This document shows positions 1 through 8,995 of a stretch of DNA of 64,000 nucleotides, piece after piece (the stretch's first letter is position 1; each line of letters starts with the position of its first letter). Made by a program: the position numbers and the translations under genes. The notes beneath the pieces were generated by a model that had not been told where the DNA came from, ran no database searches, and worked only from the letters and a program-made list of their open reading frames with translations. The stretch spans positions 1-64,000 of the forward strand of contig CP124529.1 in the NCBI GenBank assembly GCA_029953615.1, in the 5' to 3' direction. The stretch comes from Pseudomonas putida. GTDB taxonomy: Bacteria > Pseudomonadota > Gammaproteobacteria > Pseudomonadales > Pseudomonadaceae.

Positions 1-975
1 CGAGAGCAGGTAACCCGACTGGGCGGCGACCCTGCCTGTATTCATGCAGTTGAAGGAGATATCAGCAGGGAGGGGCTTGGACTCAGTGAAGCCGACAGAC
101 AACGCGTGTCTTCGGCCGCTGTTGTTTTCCACCTCGCGGCGCAATTTACCTGGGGCCTGACCATGGAGCAGGCCCGCGCAGTCAATGTACAAGGCGCACT
201 GAGGGTCGCCAGGCTCGCAGCTGACCTGCGCGTCCGATTGCTGATGGTAGGCGGCTTCATGGTGCAGAATCTTGCCTACCTTGCAAGTATCGGGGTTGAT
301 AACGAGCACCCTGAAAACACCGATTGGCCGGCAGTCTACGACCACGCAGGCGGTTACGAAGGCAGCAAGCTGGAGTCCCATTTCGCAGTTATCCGTTACA
401 TGCAGGAAGCGGGTGCAGATTACTCAATCGTTCATCCTGCTACGGTGTGTGGCCATAGCGAGAGTGGGCACATTCCTGAAGGCCAACCCCTGGCCGAACT
501 CATTCGAAATCTGGCCCTGGGCCGGTTCAAGGCTGTTCCCGGCTCCGCCAGGCACTGGTTGCCCTTGGTCAGCGTCGATTACCTGGTGAAGATGATGACC
601 TGCGTGGCGTTCGACCCTGCAATGGCCAACCGGGAAGTCCTGGCGCTTTTCGAAAATACCCCGAACTTGCAGGGTATGCTCGAGCAACTGGCAAAAACGC
701 TGAATATCAAGGCACCCCGCCGCCATGTACCGATGGGGTTGCTCAAGTGGCTATTGAAGATCCCCGGCCTGGCGACCAGATTCGCGATCAGCCCCGAATC
801 ATTGAACTTCATTCAGACACAGCGCTTCGACATGCGTGATAGCGAGCAACTGGCACTAAAGTATCAGTTGGCACATCCCGACATGGCGGGCACGCTGGAG
901 AAGACCGTGCGATACGTCCAGGGTTACTGGCCTGATTACCCTGCTCACGCTTGTGCAAACCCTGTTCCAAGATGA
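1..975 (+). CDS. Extended short-chain dehydrogenase/epimerase-type protein, 5' end outside window
   Basis: The reading frame is already open at base 1, so the start lies upstream of the window; about 324 codons are visible. The visible part looks like the C-terminal two thirds or more of an extended SDR (NAD-dependent epimerase/dehydratase fold): a hydrophobic strand ending in AVVFHLAAQFTWG follows the expected site of the (missing) glycine-rich NAD loop, and the YEGSK tetrad near base 357 fits the catalytic YxxxK. The C-terminal half has the looser substrate-binding features of sterol-dehydrogenase or reductase-like SDRs. The substrate cannot be inferred. No partner gene is visible: the next gene is a diguanylate cyclase 172 bases away. 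Confidence 0.75.
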   Translation, partial: REQVTRLGGDPACIHAVEGDISREGLGLSEADRQRVSSAAVVFHLAAQFTWGLTMEQARAVNVQGALRVARLAADLRVRLLMVGGFMVQNLAYLASIGVDNEHPENTDWPAVYDHAGGYEGSKLESHFAVIRYMQEAGADYSIVHPATVCGHSESGHIPEGQPLAELIRNLALGRFKAVPGSARHWLPLVSVDYLVKMMTCVAFDPAMANREVLALFENTPNLQGMLEQLAKTLNIKAPRRHVPMGLLKWLLKIPGLATRFAISPESLNFIQTQRFDMRDSEQLALKYQLAHPDMAGTLEKTVRYVQGYWPDYPAHACANPVPR

Positions 976-1147
976 TGACGCCGCGCGCCCGCAGGAAAAC
1001 TTCAGCCCGGGTCATTCTGTCGGACAGTACAACGATTTAGCTGTTATATTATTGCACATGAACCGGATAGTTACCTTCGGACTGTCTGGTTGGTTAAAGC
1101 GTGTCGACGCTCAACTTGATCCATAGGGAAAAGGCGCGTGAATTGAC

Positions 1148-2659
1148 GTGAAGCGTGACATTCATCTCGTTGTGCTGTTGCTATTGGTCATAGGTTTTTC
1201 TCTCGCCTCGCTAACGTTCTGGAAGGTCATGGCCTCCCGAGAGCGCGTACTGGAAGACATCAATGTCCATGGCCTGAACCTGACCCAGGCACTGTCCACC
1301 TATTCGGAAGGCATCGTCCGGCAAAGCTCGATGCTGCTGCTGGGCCTGGTCGAGCGCCTGGAAACCGAGGGCACCGCACCTGCGCAGATCGAACGGCTGG
1401 GTCAGCTGGTCAAACGCCAGCAACCCTTGATGCCGCCAATGAGCGGCATCACCATCTATGCCAAGGATGGTCGCTGGCTGATGTCGTCCCACCGCCCTAC
1501 CCCCGTCGGGGCCAACAGCAGCGATCGGGCCTTTTTCATCCACCACCGTGACGACCCCTCCCGCGAGCCTTTCATCGGCCTGCCAATCCGTAGCCGCGTT
1601 ACCCAGGAATGGGTGATCACCATCAGCAGGCGCTTCAACGATGACCGCGGTGAATTCGCCGGCGTCATTGCCATGACGTTTGGCGTAGAAAACTTCCTGC
1701 AGCTTTTCGGCAAGCTGGACGTCGGCCATGACGGTGCCATCGGGCTGGCCTTTACCGACGGTGCGATGCTGGTGCGCTATCCGTTTCGCGAGCAGGACAT
1801 GGGGCGCAACTTTTCCAAGTCGCCAATCTTCGCCAAATACCTCATCGACCAGTCAGCCGGCACCGCATCGTTCACCTCCAGCCTGGACGGCGTAGAGCGC
1901 CTCTATGCATTTCGCAAGAGTGACAAGCTGCCGCTGGTGACAACGGTCGCGCTAGGCAAGCAAGAAGCGCTGGCAGCCTGGCGGCTGGAGGCGCTGCTGT
2001 CATCGCTGGTGGTGACAGCGCTGCTCGCACTGACCGGAACCATTGGCTGGCTGCTGATTCGGGCCATGAGCCGGCGAGGCGCGGTCGAAAGCGAACTCCG
2101 GCTGACCCAACAGCAACTGCTCGAGAGCAACCAGCAGCTCGAACGCCAGGCGATGCATGATGCGCTGACCGGGCTTGCCAACCGGCGCTGCTTTGACGAG
2201 GCGCTGACCCAGGAATTCCGCACGGCCCATCGCGACGGGACCACGCTGGCTTTACTGATGATCGACATCGATCATTTCAAACGCTACAACGACACCTACG
2301 GGCATCCGGCTGGCGATGCCTGCCTGCAGCAGATGGCCCACCTGCTCTCTTCATGCATCCGCCGCCCTCGCGACCTGCTGGCACGCTACGGGGGTGAGGA
2401 AATGGCGGTGATCCTGCCCGATACCGACAATGACGGCGCGACCGTCGTGGCCAGGCTGATGCTCGAGCGCCTGGCCTTGCAATCCATCCCTCACAAAGGC
2501 AGCCCGTTCGGGCATGTGACCGCCAGTATCGGCATTGCCTGCTCCGATGGCACGGTCCTCGACAACCCGACATCGCTGATTGAACGCGCTGATCAGGCGC
2601 TCTACATCGCCAAGCAGGCAGGCCGCAATCGTCTGCATATCGAGCGGGCGAAGGTATGA
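1148..2659 (+). CDS. Membrane-bound diguanylate cyclase with periplasmic Cache-type sensor
   Basis: 503 residues with a GTG start. Domain order: TM helix (about residues 5-25), a periplasmic region of about 250 residues that reads as a double-Cache/PDC sensor, a second TM helix (about 284-306), a short coiled coil, then a GGDEF domain (about 335-500). The active loop is GGEEM at residues 415-419, so the usual final Phe is Met; the two acidic residues that matter for GTP and metal binding are present. An RxxD inhibitory site (RPRD) lies five residues before the loop, so product inhibition by c-di-GMP is expected. It probably turns an extracellular small-molecule signal into c-di-GMP synthesis. 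It stands alone, convergent with the oprD-type gene. Confidence 0.88.
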   Translation: MKRDIHLVVLLLLVIGFSLASLTFWKVMASRERVLEDINVHGLNLTQALSTYSEGIVRQSSMLLLGLVERLETEGTAPAQIERLGQLVKRQQPLMPPMSGITIYAKDGRWLMSSHRPTPVGANSSDRAFFIHHRDDPSREPFIGLPIRSRVTQEWVITISRRFNDDRGEFAGVIAMTFGVENFLQLFGKLDVGHDGAIGLAFTDGAMLVRYPFREQDMGRNFSKSPIFAKYLIDQSAGTASFTSSLDGVERLYAFRKSDKLPLVTTVALGKQEALAAWRLEALLSSLVVTALLALTGTIGWLLIRAMSRRGAVESELRLTQQQLLESNQQLERQAMHDALTGLANRRCFDEALTQEFRTAHRDGTTLALLMIDIDHFKRYNDTYGHPAGDACLQQMAHLLSSCIRRPRDLLARYGGEEMAVILPDTDNDGATVVARLMLERLALQSIPHKGSPFGHVTASIGIACSDGTVLDNPTSLIERADQALYIAKQAGRNRLHIERAKV

Positions 2660-2687
2660 AGCCAATAACCTGGCAGCGAACCTGGCA

Positions 2688-3941
2688 TTACCAGACCGCT
2701 ATATCGTAGGTCAGATAAATCCGATTGCTGTCGCGGCCTCGGGAAAAGTCGGAACGGTAGACATAGTTACGCAGTTTCACGCCCAACCCTTTCATGGGCC
2801 CGGCTTGCACTACATAGGCAAGCTCCACATCACGCTCCCACTCGCTGAGCCCGTCGTCAGCAGAGCGACCGTTGTCCCCGCTCAGGTAGCGCGCCATGAA
2901 GGTGAGCCCCGGGACACCAGCCGCTGCAAAGTTGTAGGCGTAGCTCGCCATCCAGGTCTTCTCTTCCTCCTCGATGAATTTGCCGATACCCACATTGCTG
3001 AACGAGTACACCGTCGCGCCGCTGATGTACGGCAGCCCGGCCTCGCCGTCGAGCACCTGGTAACCGGCACCGACCGTGTGCCCGGAGTGTGTGTACGACA
3101 GCTGCCCGCTGAACATGTCATTGTCGATCTCGCCACCGTGAGCGGCTCCGCTGTCGCGGCTCTTGAAATAGCGCAAGTCGGTGGTGAACACCCCGCCAGC
3201 CAACGGCAGGTCATGGACCAGGCCGACATAGTCCTGGCGGTAGAAGTGTTCGAGCTGGCCGTGGAAGTAGCTCAAGCGCAGCTGCTTGCTGACGGCATAG
3301 TCGGCACCGGCAAAGTTGAAGTCGCCAGACTCCCCGCCGCTGTAGCCATCCAGAAACAGGCCCGTGCTGTCGGAGGAATCCCGCTGCTTGAAGCGGTCCA
3401 GGTGGCCGGCAGTCAAGGTCAGGCCAGCGACATCGGTACTGGTCAGCTGCGTGCCTTGGTAGGTCTGCGGCAACAACCGCGCATCGTTGTAGACCAGCAC
3501 CGGCGTCTTCGGCAGCAAGGTGCCATGCTTGACCACGGTCTGCCCCAGGCGCGCCTTGGCCGTCACCCCGGCACTGGCGAACTCGTCAGCAGCACGGCCA
3601 TCGTCATGCACTGGCAGCAAGCCGGTACCGCTGCGGCCGCGGCCCGAATCAAGCCGTACGCCTACAAGCCCCAAGGCATCGAGCCCCAGGCCCAGCGGGC
3701 CTTGCGTGAACCCCGATTGGTAGTCCAGCAAAAAGCCCTGTGCCCACTCCACCCGCTCACTCTTGGCAGTTGCAGCAGCGCGGGCGCTCATGCCTTGTTC
3801 GTCGCGGAAGTTTTCGTTGAAGTAAACGTTGCGCAGCTGCAGCTTGAGCTTGCCGTCGTCGATGAACCCGGCGGCGCCGGCCACAGGCAGCCAGCCGCAC
3901 AGCAGGCCACAGGTGGCCCCACGGAAAACAGTTAGGGACAT
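2688..3941 (-). CDS. OprD-family outer membrane porin
   Basis: 417 residues from the ATG at 3941. This start gives a clean signal peptide (SLTVFRGATCGLLCGWLPVAGAAG) right before mature FIDDGKLKLQLRN, the usual N-terminus of OprD porins; an upstream in-frame extension adds only implausible residues. The alternating hydrophobic/polar strands and C-terminal aromatic end (YDIAVW) fit an 18-strand substrate-specific barrel. It is the last gene of a leftward operon (isomerase, DctA, CitMHS, porin) and probably admits tricarboxylates or dicarboxylates. An A-rich Crc-type site lies 10 bases upstream of the start. OprD assignment is firm; substrate is inferred from neighbours. Confidence 0.9.
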   Translation of the reverse strand: MSLTVFRGATCGLLCGWLPVAGAAGFIDDGKLKLQLRNVYFNENFRDEQGMSARAAATAKSERVEWAQGFLLDYQSGFTQGPLGLGLDALGLVGVRLDSGRGRSGTGLLPVHDDGRAADEFASAGVTAKARLGQTVVKHGTLLPKTPVLVYNDARLLPQTYQGTQLTSTDVAGLTLTAGHLDRFKQRDSSDSTGLFLDGYSGGESGDFNFAGADYAVSKQLRLSYFHGQLEHFYRQDYVGLVHDLPLAGGVFTTDLRYFKSRDSGAAHGGEIDNDMFSGQLSYTHSGHTVGAGYQVLDGEAGLPYISGATVYSFSNVGIGKFIEEEEKTWMASYAYNFAAAGVPGLTFMARYLSGDNGRSADDGLSEWERDVELAYVVQAGPMKGLGVKLRNYVYRSDFSRGRDSNRIYLTYDIAVW

Positions 3942-3950
3942 GTTCGATAC

Positions 3951-3965
3951 TCTGTTGTTGTTCTT
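3951..3965 (-). promoter_or_regulatory. Putative Crc/Hfq catabolite-repression site upstream of the oprD-type gene
   Basis: On the minus strand this reads AAGAACAACAACAGA, a run of AAnAAnAA units ending about 10 bases before the porin ATG. Hfq/Crc in Pseudomonas binds such CA motifs near start codons and blocks translation when preferred carbon is present. The sequence match is seen; function is inferred. Confidence 0.5.
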
Positions 3966-3999
3966 GGATGAGGTGGGCGCCAGCAGCGCCCGAGGCAGA

Positions 4000-5304
4000 T
4001 CAGACGAAGAAGGACAACGCACCCGTGAGCAAGGCCAGTGCGGTGATGACCAGCGATGTCAGCACCGCCCATTTCACGGTGGCCTTCTGGAAGTCGCCGA
4101 TGTCGCGATCGACCATGCCCACCAGCAGCAAGGTCGAGGCCACCAGCGGGCTCATCAGGTGCACCGGCTGCCCCAACACCGAGGCGCGGGCGATTTCAAC
4201 CGGGTCGATGCCATAGGCAGCCGCAGCGTTGGCAAGGATCGGCACCACGCCAAAGTAGTAGGCGTCGTTGGACAGCACGAAGGTCAGCGGCATGCTGGTC
4301 AGCGCCACCACCAGCGGGAACCAGTGGCTCCACGCCTCGGGAATCCAGTCGACCAGGGTCTGCGCCAGCGCATCGACCATCTTGGTGCCCGAGAAGATCC
4401 CCGCGAAGATGCCTGCGGCGAATACCAGCAGTACCACGGTCATGGCGTTGCCCGAATGTGCGAGGATGCGTTCTTTCTGCAGGTCCAGTTGCGGGTAGTT
4501 GATCATCAGCGCCGCGACGAAGCCGATCATGAACAGCAGTGCGGAGTGCATGACGCCCATCACCAGCGCTGTCATGACGGCAATCACCAGCACCAGGTTC
4601 ACATAGGCCAGACGTGGGCGTTTATGGGGGTTGTCACCGAGGATTTCCTTGATGTAGCAATTGCCGCCGCCAGACTCCAGGGCGATGTTGCCGATGCGCC
4701 GGCGCTCGGCTCGGCCCAGCAGGTAAGCGGTGAACACCACCCAGGCCGCACCGCCGATCACGGTCGGCAGCATCGGGATGAAATACTCGGTCGCATCCAG
4801 CCCGAGCGCGGCAATGGCCCGGGTGGCCGGCCCACCCCAGGGGCTCATGCCACTCATGATGCTCAGCGACAGCATGGACACCGTAGCCAGGATCATCGGG
4901 TTCATGCCAATACGCTTGTACAGCGGCAGCATGGCCGCGCAGGTAATCATGTAGGTGGTGGTGCCGTCACCGTCGAGCGCCACCAGCAGCGACAGCAGCG
5001 CGGTACCGATGGCGATCTTGATCGGGTCGCCATTGACGCGCTTGAGGATCTTGCGGATCAGCGGGTCGAACAGGCCGGCATCGATCATCAGGCCGAAGAA
5101 CAGGATGGCGAACAGCAACAGGGCCGCCGAGGGCGCCACCATTTTCAAGCCATCGAGCATCATCTTGCCCAGTTCGGGGGCGAAGCCGCCGATTACCGCG
5201 AAGACAATGGGTACCACGGTGAGCGCAACGATCGGCGACAGGCGTTTGCTCATGATCAGGTAGGTGAAGGTCACCACCATGATCAGGCCCAGGAGTGCGA
5301 GCAT
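4000..5304 (-). CDS. CitMHS-family citrate/metal-citrate type transporter
   Basis: 434 residues and almost entirely membrane helices, starting at the ATG at 5304. The pattern matches the CitMHS (divalent metal-citrate:H+ symporter) family: the N-terminal LLGLIMVVTFTYLIMSKRLS, the LDGDGTTTYMITCAAMLPLY loop in the middle of the first half, SIMSGMSPWGGPATR, and SNDAYYFGVVPIL in the second half. In this context (PrpF-type isomerase, tcuAB nearby) its substrate may be citrate, aconitate or tricarballylate. It lies 58 bases upstream of the oprD-type gene and 123 bases after dctA in the same leftward operon. An A-rich stretch precedes the start. Confidence 0.88.
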   Translation of the reverse strand: MLALLGLIMVVTFTYLIMSKRLSPIVALTVVPIVFAVIGGFAPELGKMMLDGLKMVAPSAALLLFAILFFGLMIDAGLFDPLIRKILKRVNGDPIKIAIGTALLSLLVALDGDGTTTYMITCAAMLPLYKRIGMNPMILATVSMLSLSIMSGMSPWGGPATRAIAALGLDATEYFIPMLPTVIGGAAWVVFTAYLLGRAERRRIGNIALESGGGNCYIKEILGDNPHKRPRLAYVNLVLVIAVMTALVMGVMHSALLFMIGFVAALMINYPQLDLQKERILAHSGNAMTVVLLVFAAGIFAGIFSGTKMVDALAQTLVDWIPEAWSHWFPLVVALTSMPLTFVLSNDAYYFGVVPILANAAAAYGIDPVEIARASVLGQPVHLMSPLVASTLLLVGMVDRDIGDFQKATVKWAVLTSLVITALALLTGALSFFV

Positions 5305-5310
5305 GGTCTT

Positions 5311-5332
5311 TTCTCTTGTTTTTATTCTGTTG
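5311..5332 (-). promoter_or_regulatory. Putative Crc/Hfq site upstream of the citM-type gene
   Basis: The minus strand carries an A-rich CA motif (AATAAAAACAAGAGAA) ending about 6 bases before the start codon, overlapping the ribosome-binding region. It resembles the AAnAAnAA targets of Hfq/Crc and would place the carrier under carbon catabolite repression. Inference from sequence only. Confidence 0.4.
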
Positions 5333-5427
5333 CGGCCATCGCCAAGGCAGACGGCCCCCTACCCCACTCGGCATCGCCGGGATGCTGAGTGGGATTCTAA
5401 GTCAACAATGGGAAGTGGAAGAGGCTT

Positions 5428-6741
5428 TCAGCCGTGATGCCGGGGCTCGGCAGACCAGTCGGCCTGCGCAACATCGGCCTTGTCCGGTACAGCCGTAGTG
5501 CCGTTCAGGCGGTGCAGCAAGGTTTCCCGGTCACAGGCATTTTCCGACAGCGAGATGACCACGGTGGCCACGGCGTTGCTGGCCAGGCTGGTGAGGGCAC
5601 GCGCCTCGGACATGAAGCGGTCGATGCCGATCAGCAAGGCAAGCCCTGCCAACGGGATGTCGTGAATCACCGTCAAGGTCGAGGCCAGCGCAACGAAGCC
5701 ACTGCCGGTCACACCCGCGGCGCCTTTTGAGGACAACAGCATGATCGCCAGCATGGTCACCGTCTGACCGAGGCTCAGATCGATATTGCAGGCTTGGGCG
5801 ATGAACACCGCCGCCAGCGACAGGTAGATGGCAGTGCCGTCGAGGTTGAAGGAATAGCCGGTTGGCAGCACCAGCCCGACCACGCCTTTCTTGCAGCCCA
5901 GCTTCTCCAGTTTTTCCAGCATGCGTGGCAGCACGGGCTCGGTGGACGAGGTGCCGAGCACCACCAGGAACTCCTCGCGGAAATAGCGCAGCAGCTTCCA
6001 CAGGCTGAAACCATGGGCACGGCAGATGCCGCCGAGCACCACCAGCACGAAAAACGCACAGGCGATGTAGAGCGTACCGACCAGCTTGGCCAATGCCCCC
6101 AGGGACGTCACGCCATACTGCCCGACGGTGAAGGCCAGGGCACCGAAGGCGCCGACCGGGGCGAAACGCATCAGGTAGCCAAAGATGCGGAACACCATGG
6201 TCGAAGCAGACTCCAGTACATCGAGTACCGGCTTGCCCTTCTCGCCCATCGACGACAGGGCAAAACCGCTGAGTACCGCGATGAACAGCACCGGCAACAC
6301 TTCACCCTTGTTGAACGCCCCGATGAATGTGTCGGGAATGATGTGCATGAAGAAGTCGACAACACTGAGCTTCGCCGCAGACGCGGCGTACTGGCCGAGC
6401 CCCTCGGTGCTGAGCGTGGCCGGGTCGATGTTCATGCCGACACCCGGGCGGAACAGGTACACCGCTGCCAGGCCGATCATCAGGCTGACCACGGTCAGTA
6501 CCAGGAACAGCAGCAGGGTCTTGCTCATCAAACGCCCGAGCGAGCGTTTGTCGGTCATGCCGGCGATACCGGTGACGATGGTGCAGAAGACCACCGGCGC
6601 AATCATCATTTTGATCAGCTTGATGAACGCATCACCCAGCGGCTTGAGCGCAACGGCCTGTTGCGCCCAGAAGTGACCGACCACCACGCCCAGCAGGACG
6701 GCGCAGAGGATCTGGAAGTACAACGATTTGGCAAGTCTCAT
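5428..6741 (-). CDS. dctA: C4-dicarboxylate:cation symporter, DctA type
   Basis: 437 residues of the DAACS family. Recognisable segments are the N-terminal KSLYFQILCAVLLGVVVGHF, the PLGDAFIKLIKMMIAPVVF stretch, the serine-rich re-entrant hairpin VLGTSSTEPVLPRM, and SFNLDGTAIYLSLAAVFIAQ with the conserved NLDGT. Length is normal for DctA (about 430-440). It imports succinate, fumarate or malate with protons/sodium. It sits inside the leftward operon 73 bases after the isomerase gene, so here it is probably dedicated to the intermediates of that pathway rather than being the housekeeping DctA copy; that distinction is inferred. Confidence 0.88.
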   Translation of the reverse strand: MRLAKSLYFQILCAVLLGVVVGHFWAQQAVALKPLGDAFIKLIKMMIAPVVFCTIVTGIAGMTDKRSLGRLMSKTLLLFLVLTVVSLMIGLAAVYLFRPGVGMNIDPATLSTEGLGQYAASAAKLSVVDFFMHIIPDTFIGAFNKGEVLPVLFIAVLSGFALSSMGEKGKPVLDVLESASTMVFRIFGYLMRFAPVGAFGALAFTVGQYGVTSLGALAKLVGTLYIACAFFVLVVLGGICRAHGFSLWKLLRYFREEFLVVLGTSSTEPVLPRMLEKLEKLGCKKGVVGLVLPTGYSFNLDGTAIYLSLAAVFIAQACNIDLSLGQTVTMLAIMLLSSKGAAGVTGSGFVALASTLTVIHDIPLAGLALLIGIDRFMSEARALTSLASNAVATVVISLSENACDRETLLHRLNGTTAVPDKADVAQADWSAEPRHHG

Positions 6742-6814
6742 GAGGCATCACCCATTGTTCAAATTGTGCGGATGCGCTTGTTGCGAATGTACAGGTCTGG
6801 GCTACCGCCTGGGC

Positions 6815-7894
6815 TTACCCCGCCAACCTGCGGAATGTAGGGGCATAAACGAAACCTGAGAACAGCCGCCGGGCGGTTCGCACCACCGAGGCCTGAATCG
6901 TCTTGCCGTCGGCACCGCTGCGCGACAGCGCGACATCGATACCGCCACTTGGGTGTTCCAGGCGTACCTCGGTCAGTTGCTCGGCGCCCTCGCCCAGCAG
7001 TTCGCCGATGACGGTGCCTGGGCTGACGCAGGCAGTCGCCAGCCCGATCGCGCCGGTGATAGCCAGGGCGCGGTGGCAGTTGTGCGGCATGAAATAGCGA
7101 ACCTGCAACGTGCCGTCATAGCGCGGCCTGGACACCAGCACCGGTTTCGGGATGACCATACCGCTGACATCACCAAGGCCCATGGCCTTGCCGGCCTTCA
7201 GGCGCAACGCTTCGAGGCGCTCGAGCAGACCGGCATCGGCATCGAGTTCGGCCGGGGTTTCCGAGCCGCTGACGCCCAGCTGGCTGGCTTCTACCACCAT
7301 CATCGGCATGGCCATGTCGATGCAGGTGACTGCTACGCCATCAATCACATCCTTGGCCTTGCCAGTGGGGAACAACTTGCCGGTCTTGCTGCCGACCGCA
7401 TCGAGGAAAGTCAGGTGCACCGGGGCGGCAGTGCCCGGTACGCCATCGATCGCCGTACGGCCTTCGTAGCGCACGATGCCGCCGGGGGTTTCCACCAGCG
7501 AGTTGACGAAAGTACCGGTGTTGAGGTTGCGAATACGCACCAGCGTCTTGCCGTCCTGGCCTTTGACCAGGCCTTGTTCGATGGCGAACGGGCCAACGGC
7601 GCACAGCATGTTGCCGCAGTTGGGCGCGGTATCGACCCGGCGCTGGGCAACCATCACCTGCACGAACAGGTAGTCGACGTCGGCGTCGGCATGCAGCGAG
7701 GGGCTGACAATCGCTACCTTGCTGGTTTGCGGGCTACCGCCACCGATGCCGTCGATTTCCAACTCATGCCCGGAGCCCATCAGGTTGAGCAGCAATTCGT
7801 CGCGTTCGACCACATTGGCAGGAAGGTCCCATGCATGGAAAAACGGGCCCTTGGAGGTGCCGCCGCGCATGAGTACGCAAGGAATTCGTTGCAT
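6815..7894 (-). CDS. PrpF/GalD-family isomerase (4-oxalomesaconate tautomerase or aconitate isomerase type)
   Basis: 359 residues from the ATG at 7894 (MQRIPCVLMRGGTSKG, the canonical N-terminus of this family; a 28-codon in-frame extension upstream is not typical). Other family marks are GIGGGSPQTSKVAIV, APNCGNMLCAVGPFAIE and MPHNCHRALAITGA, with the two cysteines that act in the proline-racemase-like fold. Relatives are GalD (4-oxalomesaconate tautomerase of gallate breakdown) and PrpF (methyl-aconitate isomerase). No galA/B/C genes are present; instead tcuAB, citM-type and dctA genes surround it, so a cis/trans-aconitate or related isomerase role fits better. It is the first gene of the leftward operon, divergent from a LysR gene. 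Confidence 0.8.
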   Translation of the reverse strand: MQRIPCVLMRGGTSKGPFFHAWDLPANVVERDELLLNLMGSGHELEIDGIGGGSPQTSKVAIVSPSLHADADVDYLFVQVMVAQRRVDTAPNCGNMLCAVGPFAIEQGLVKGQDGKTLVRIRNLNTGTFVNSLVETPGGIVRYEGRTAIDGVPGTAAPVHLTFLDAVGSKTGKLFPTGKAKDVIDGVAVTCIDMAMPMMVVEASQLGVSGSETPAELDADAGLLERLEALRLKAGKAMGLGDVSGMVIPKPVLVSRPRYDGTLQVRYFMPHNCHRALAITGAIGLATACVSPGTVIGELLGEGAEQLTEVRLEHPSGGIDVALSRSGADGKTIQASVVRTARRLFSGFVYAPTFRRLAG

Positions 7895-8041
7895 GATTTC
7901 GCACTCTTGTTGATCAATGGACATCATTGATGCTGTGGAGACAAGATTGACAGGGATGGATAAATCAATCCAATGCAAATATCGTAGCTATTGTTCCGAT
8001 TCAAGCATCAATACTGAACCTGGCCCAAAGAGCGATCCGAG
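7895..8041. promoter_or_regulatory. Divergent promoter region between isomerase operon and LysR gene
   Basis: 147 bases separate the isomerase start (leftward) and the LysR start (rightward), the classic layout where a LysR protein controls its divergent target. The stretch is AT-richer than its flanks. I cannot single out a convincing T-N11-A dyad by eye. Confidence 0.5.
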
Positions 8042-8935
8042 ATGGAATACGAGCTGCAAGACATACGATCTTTCGTGAAAATCGCCGAACTTGGCAGTTT
8101 CCATGAAGCCGCAGAAGCGTTGCACCTGTCGCAGCCTGCCCTGAGCCGGCGGATCAAGAAGCTTGAGGAAGGGCTGGGCACTTCGTTGCTGGAGCGCACC
8201 ACACGCCGCGTCAGCCTGACCAGCGTCGGGCGTGACTTCCTGCCCAAGGCCAGGCGCCTGCTGGATGACTTCGAAGACTCGATCCTGAGCATTCGCGAAC
8301 TCGCCGAGCGACAGACCGGGCAGGTCACCCTCGCCTGCATCCCGACCGCGGCGTTCTATTTCCTGCCTTCGGTGATCCGCGACTACAACGAGCAATACCC
8401 GAAGATCCGCATTCGTCTGCTGGACCTCAGCGCCAACGACGGGCTCGAAGCCGTGCTGCGGGGTGAGGCCGATTTCGGCATCAACATGATGAGCGGCCAG
8501 CATCCGGACATCGAGTTCGTCTCCCTGGTACAGGAGCATTTCGTGCTGGCCTGCCGCAGGGACCACAAGCTGGCGAACCGTGACGCCGTCACCTGGACAG
8601 AACTGGCCGACTACCGCTTGATCGGCGTAGGCCGACTGAGCGGCAACCGGATGCTGCTGGACCATGCCCTGTCCGGGCTCAACCTGCGGCCCAAGTGGTT
8701 CTATGAGGTTCAGCACCTGTCCACCTCGCTGGGCATGGTCGAGGCCGGGCTGGGCGTGTCGGCCATGCCCAGCCTGGCCATGCCCAACGCCGACCACCCG
8801 ACGCTGGTCAGCGTGCCGCTGATCGAACCCCAGGTCACCCGCACCCTGGGGTTGGTGTATCGCCGAGGGGCGTCGCTGTCGCCAGCAGCGGAGAAGTTCG
8901 TGTCGATCCTGCTGGACAAGTGGCCCAACCGGTAA
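8042..8935 (+). CDS. LysR-family regulator, divergent from the tricarboxylate operon
   Basis: 297 residues. Winged HTH at about 1-62 (AELGSFHEAAEALHLSQPAL followed by SRRIKKLEEGLG), linker helix, then a two-lobe periplasmic-type effector domain to the end. Its position, divergent from the isomerase-dctA-citM-oprD operon, makes it the likely activator of that operon, with an intermediate such as aconitate or a keto-acid as co-inducer (inference). It is convergent with tcuB, with a perfect hairpin just after its stop. Confidence 0.9.
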   Translation: MEYELQDIRSFVKIAELGSFHEAAEALHLSQPALSRRIKKLEEGLGTSLLERTTRRVSLTSVGRDFLPKARRLLDDFEDSILSIRELAERQTGQVTLACIPTAAFYFLPSVIRDYNEQYPKIRIRLLDLSANDGLEAVLRGEADFGINMMSGQHPDIEFVSLVQEHFVLACRRDHKLANRDAVTWTELADYRLIGVGRLSGNRMLLDHALSGLNLRPKWFYEVQHLSTSLGMVEAGLGVSAMPSLAMPNADHPTLVSVPLIEPQVTRTLGLVYRRGASLSPAAEKFVSILLDKWPNR

Positions 8936-8956
8936 GCGAAACGCCTTGCGTTTCGC
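8936..8956. terminator. Bidirectional terminator-like hairpin between LysR gene and tcuB
   Basis: A perfect 9-bp stem (GCGAAACGC / GCGTTTCGC) with a 3-base loop begins directly after the LysR stop and lies 40 bases past the tcuB stop on the other strand. There is no clear T tract, so intrinsic termination is only likely. Confidence 0.55.
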
Positions 8957-8995
8957 CCGGTGCGGCACAGGGGAAATACCGGCTGCGTGCATGCT

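Noticed and set aside
2580..5388. Long plus-strand open frames (up to 519 codons) opposite the porin and CitMHS genes
   Set aside because: They are antisense shadows of high-GC genes: low-complexity His/Gln/Arg-rich translations, no motifs, and clear membrane or barrel proteins on the other strand.
6815..7894. Calling the isomerase GalD with a gallate role
   Set aside because: No galA, galB, galC or gallate transporter near it; the neighbours point to tricarboxylates. The family name alone is kept.
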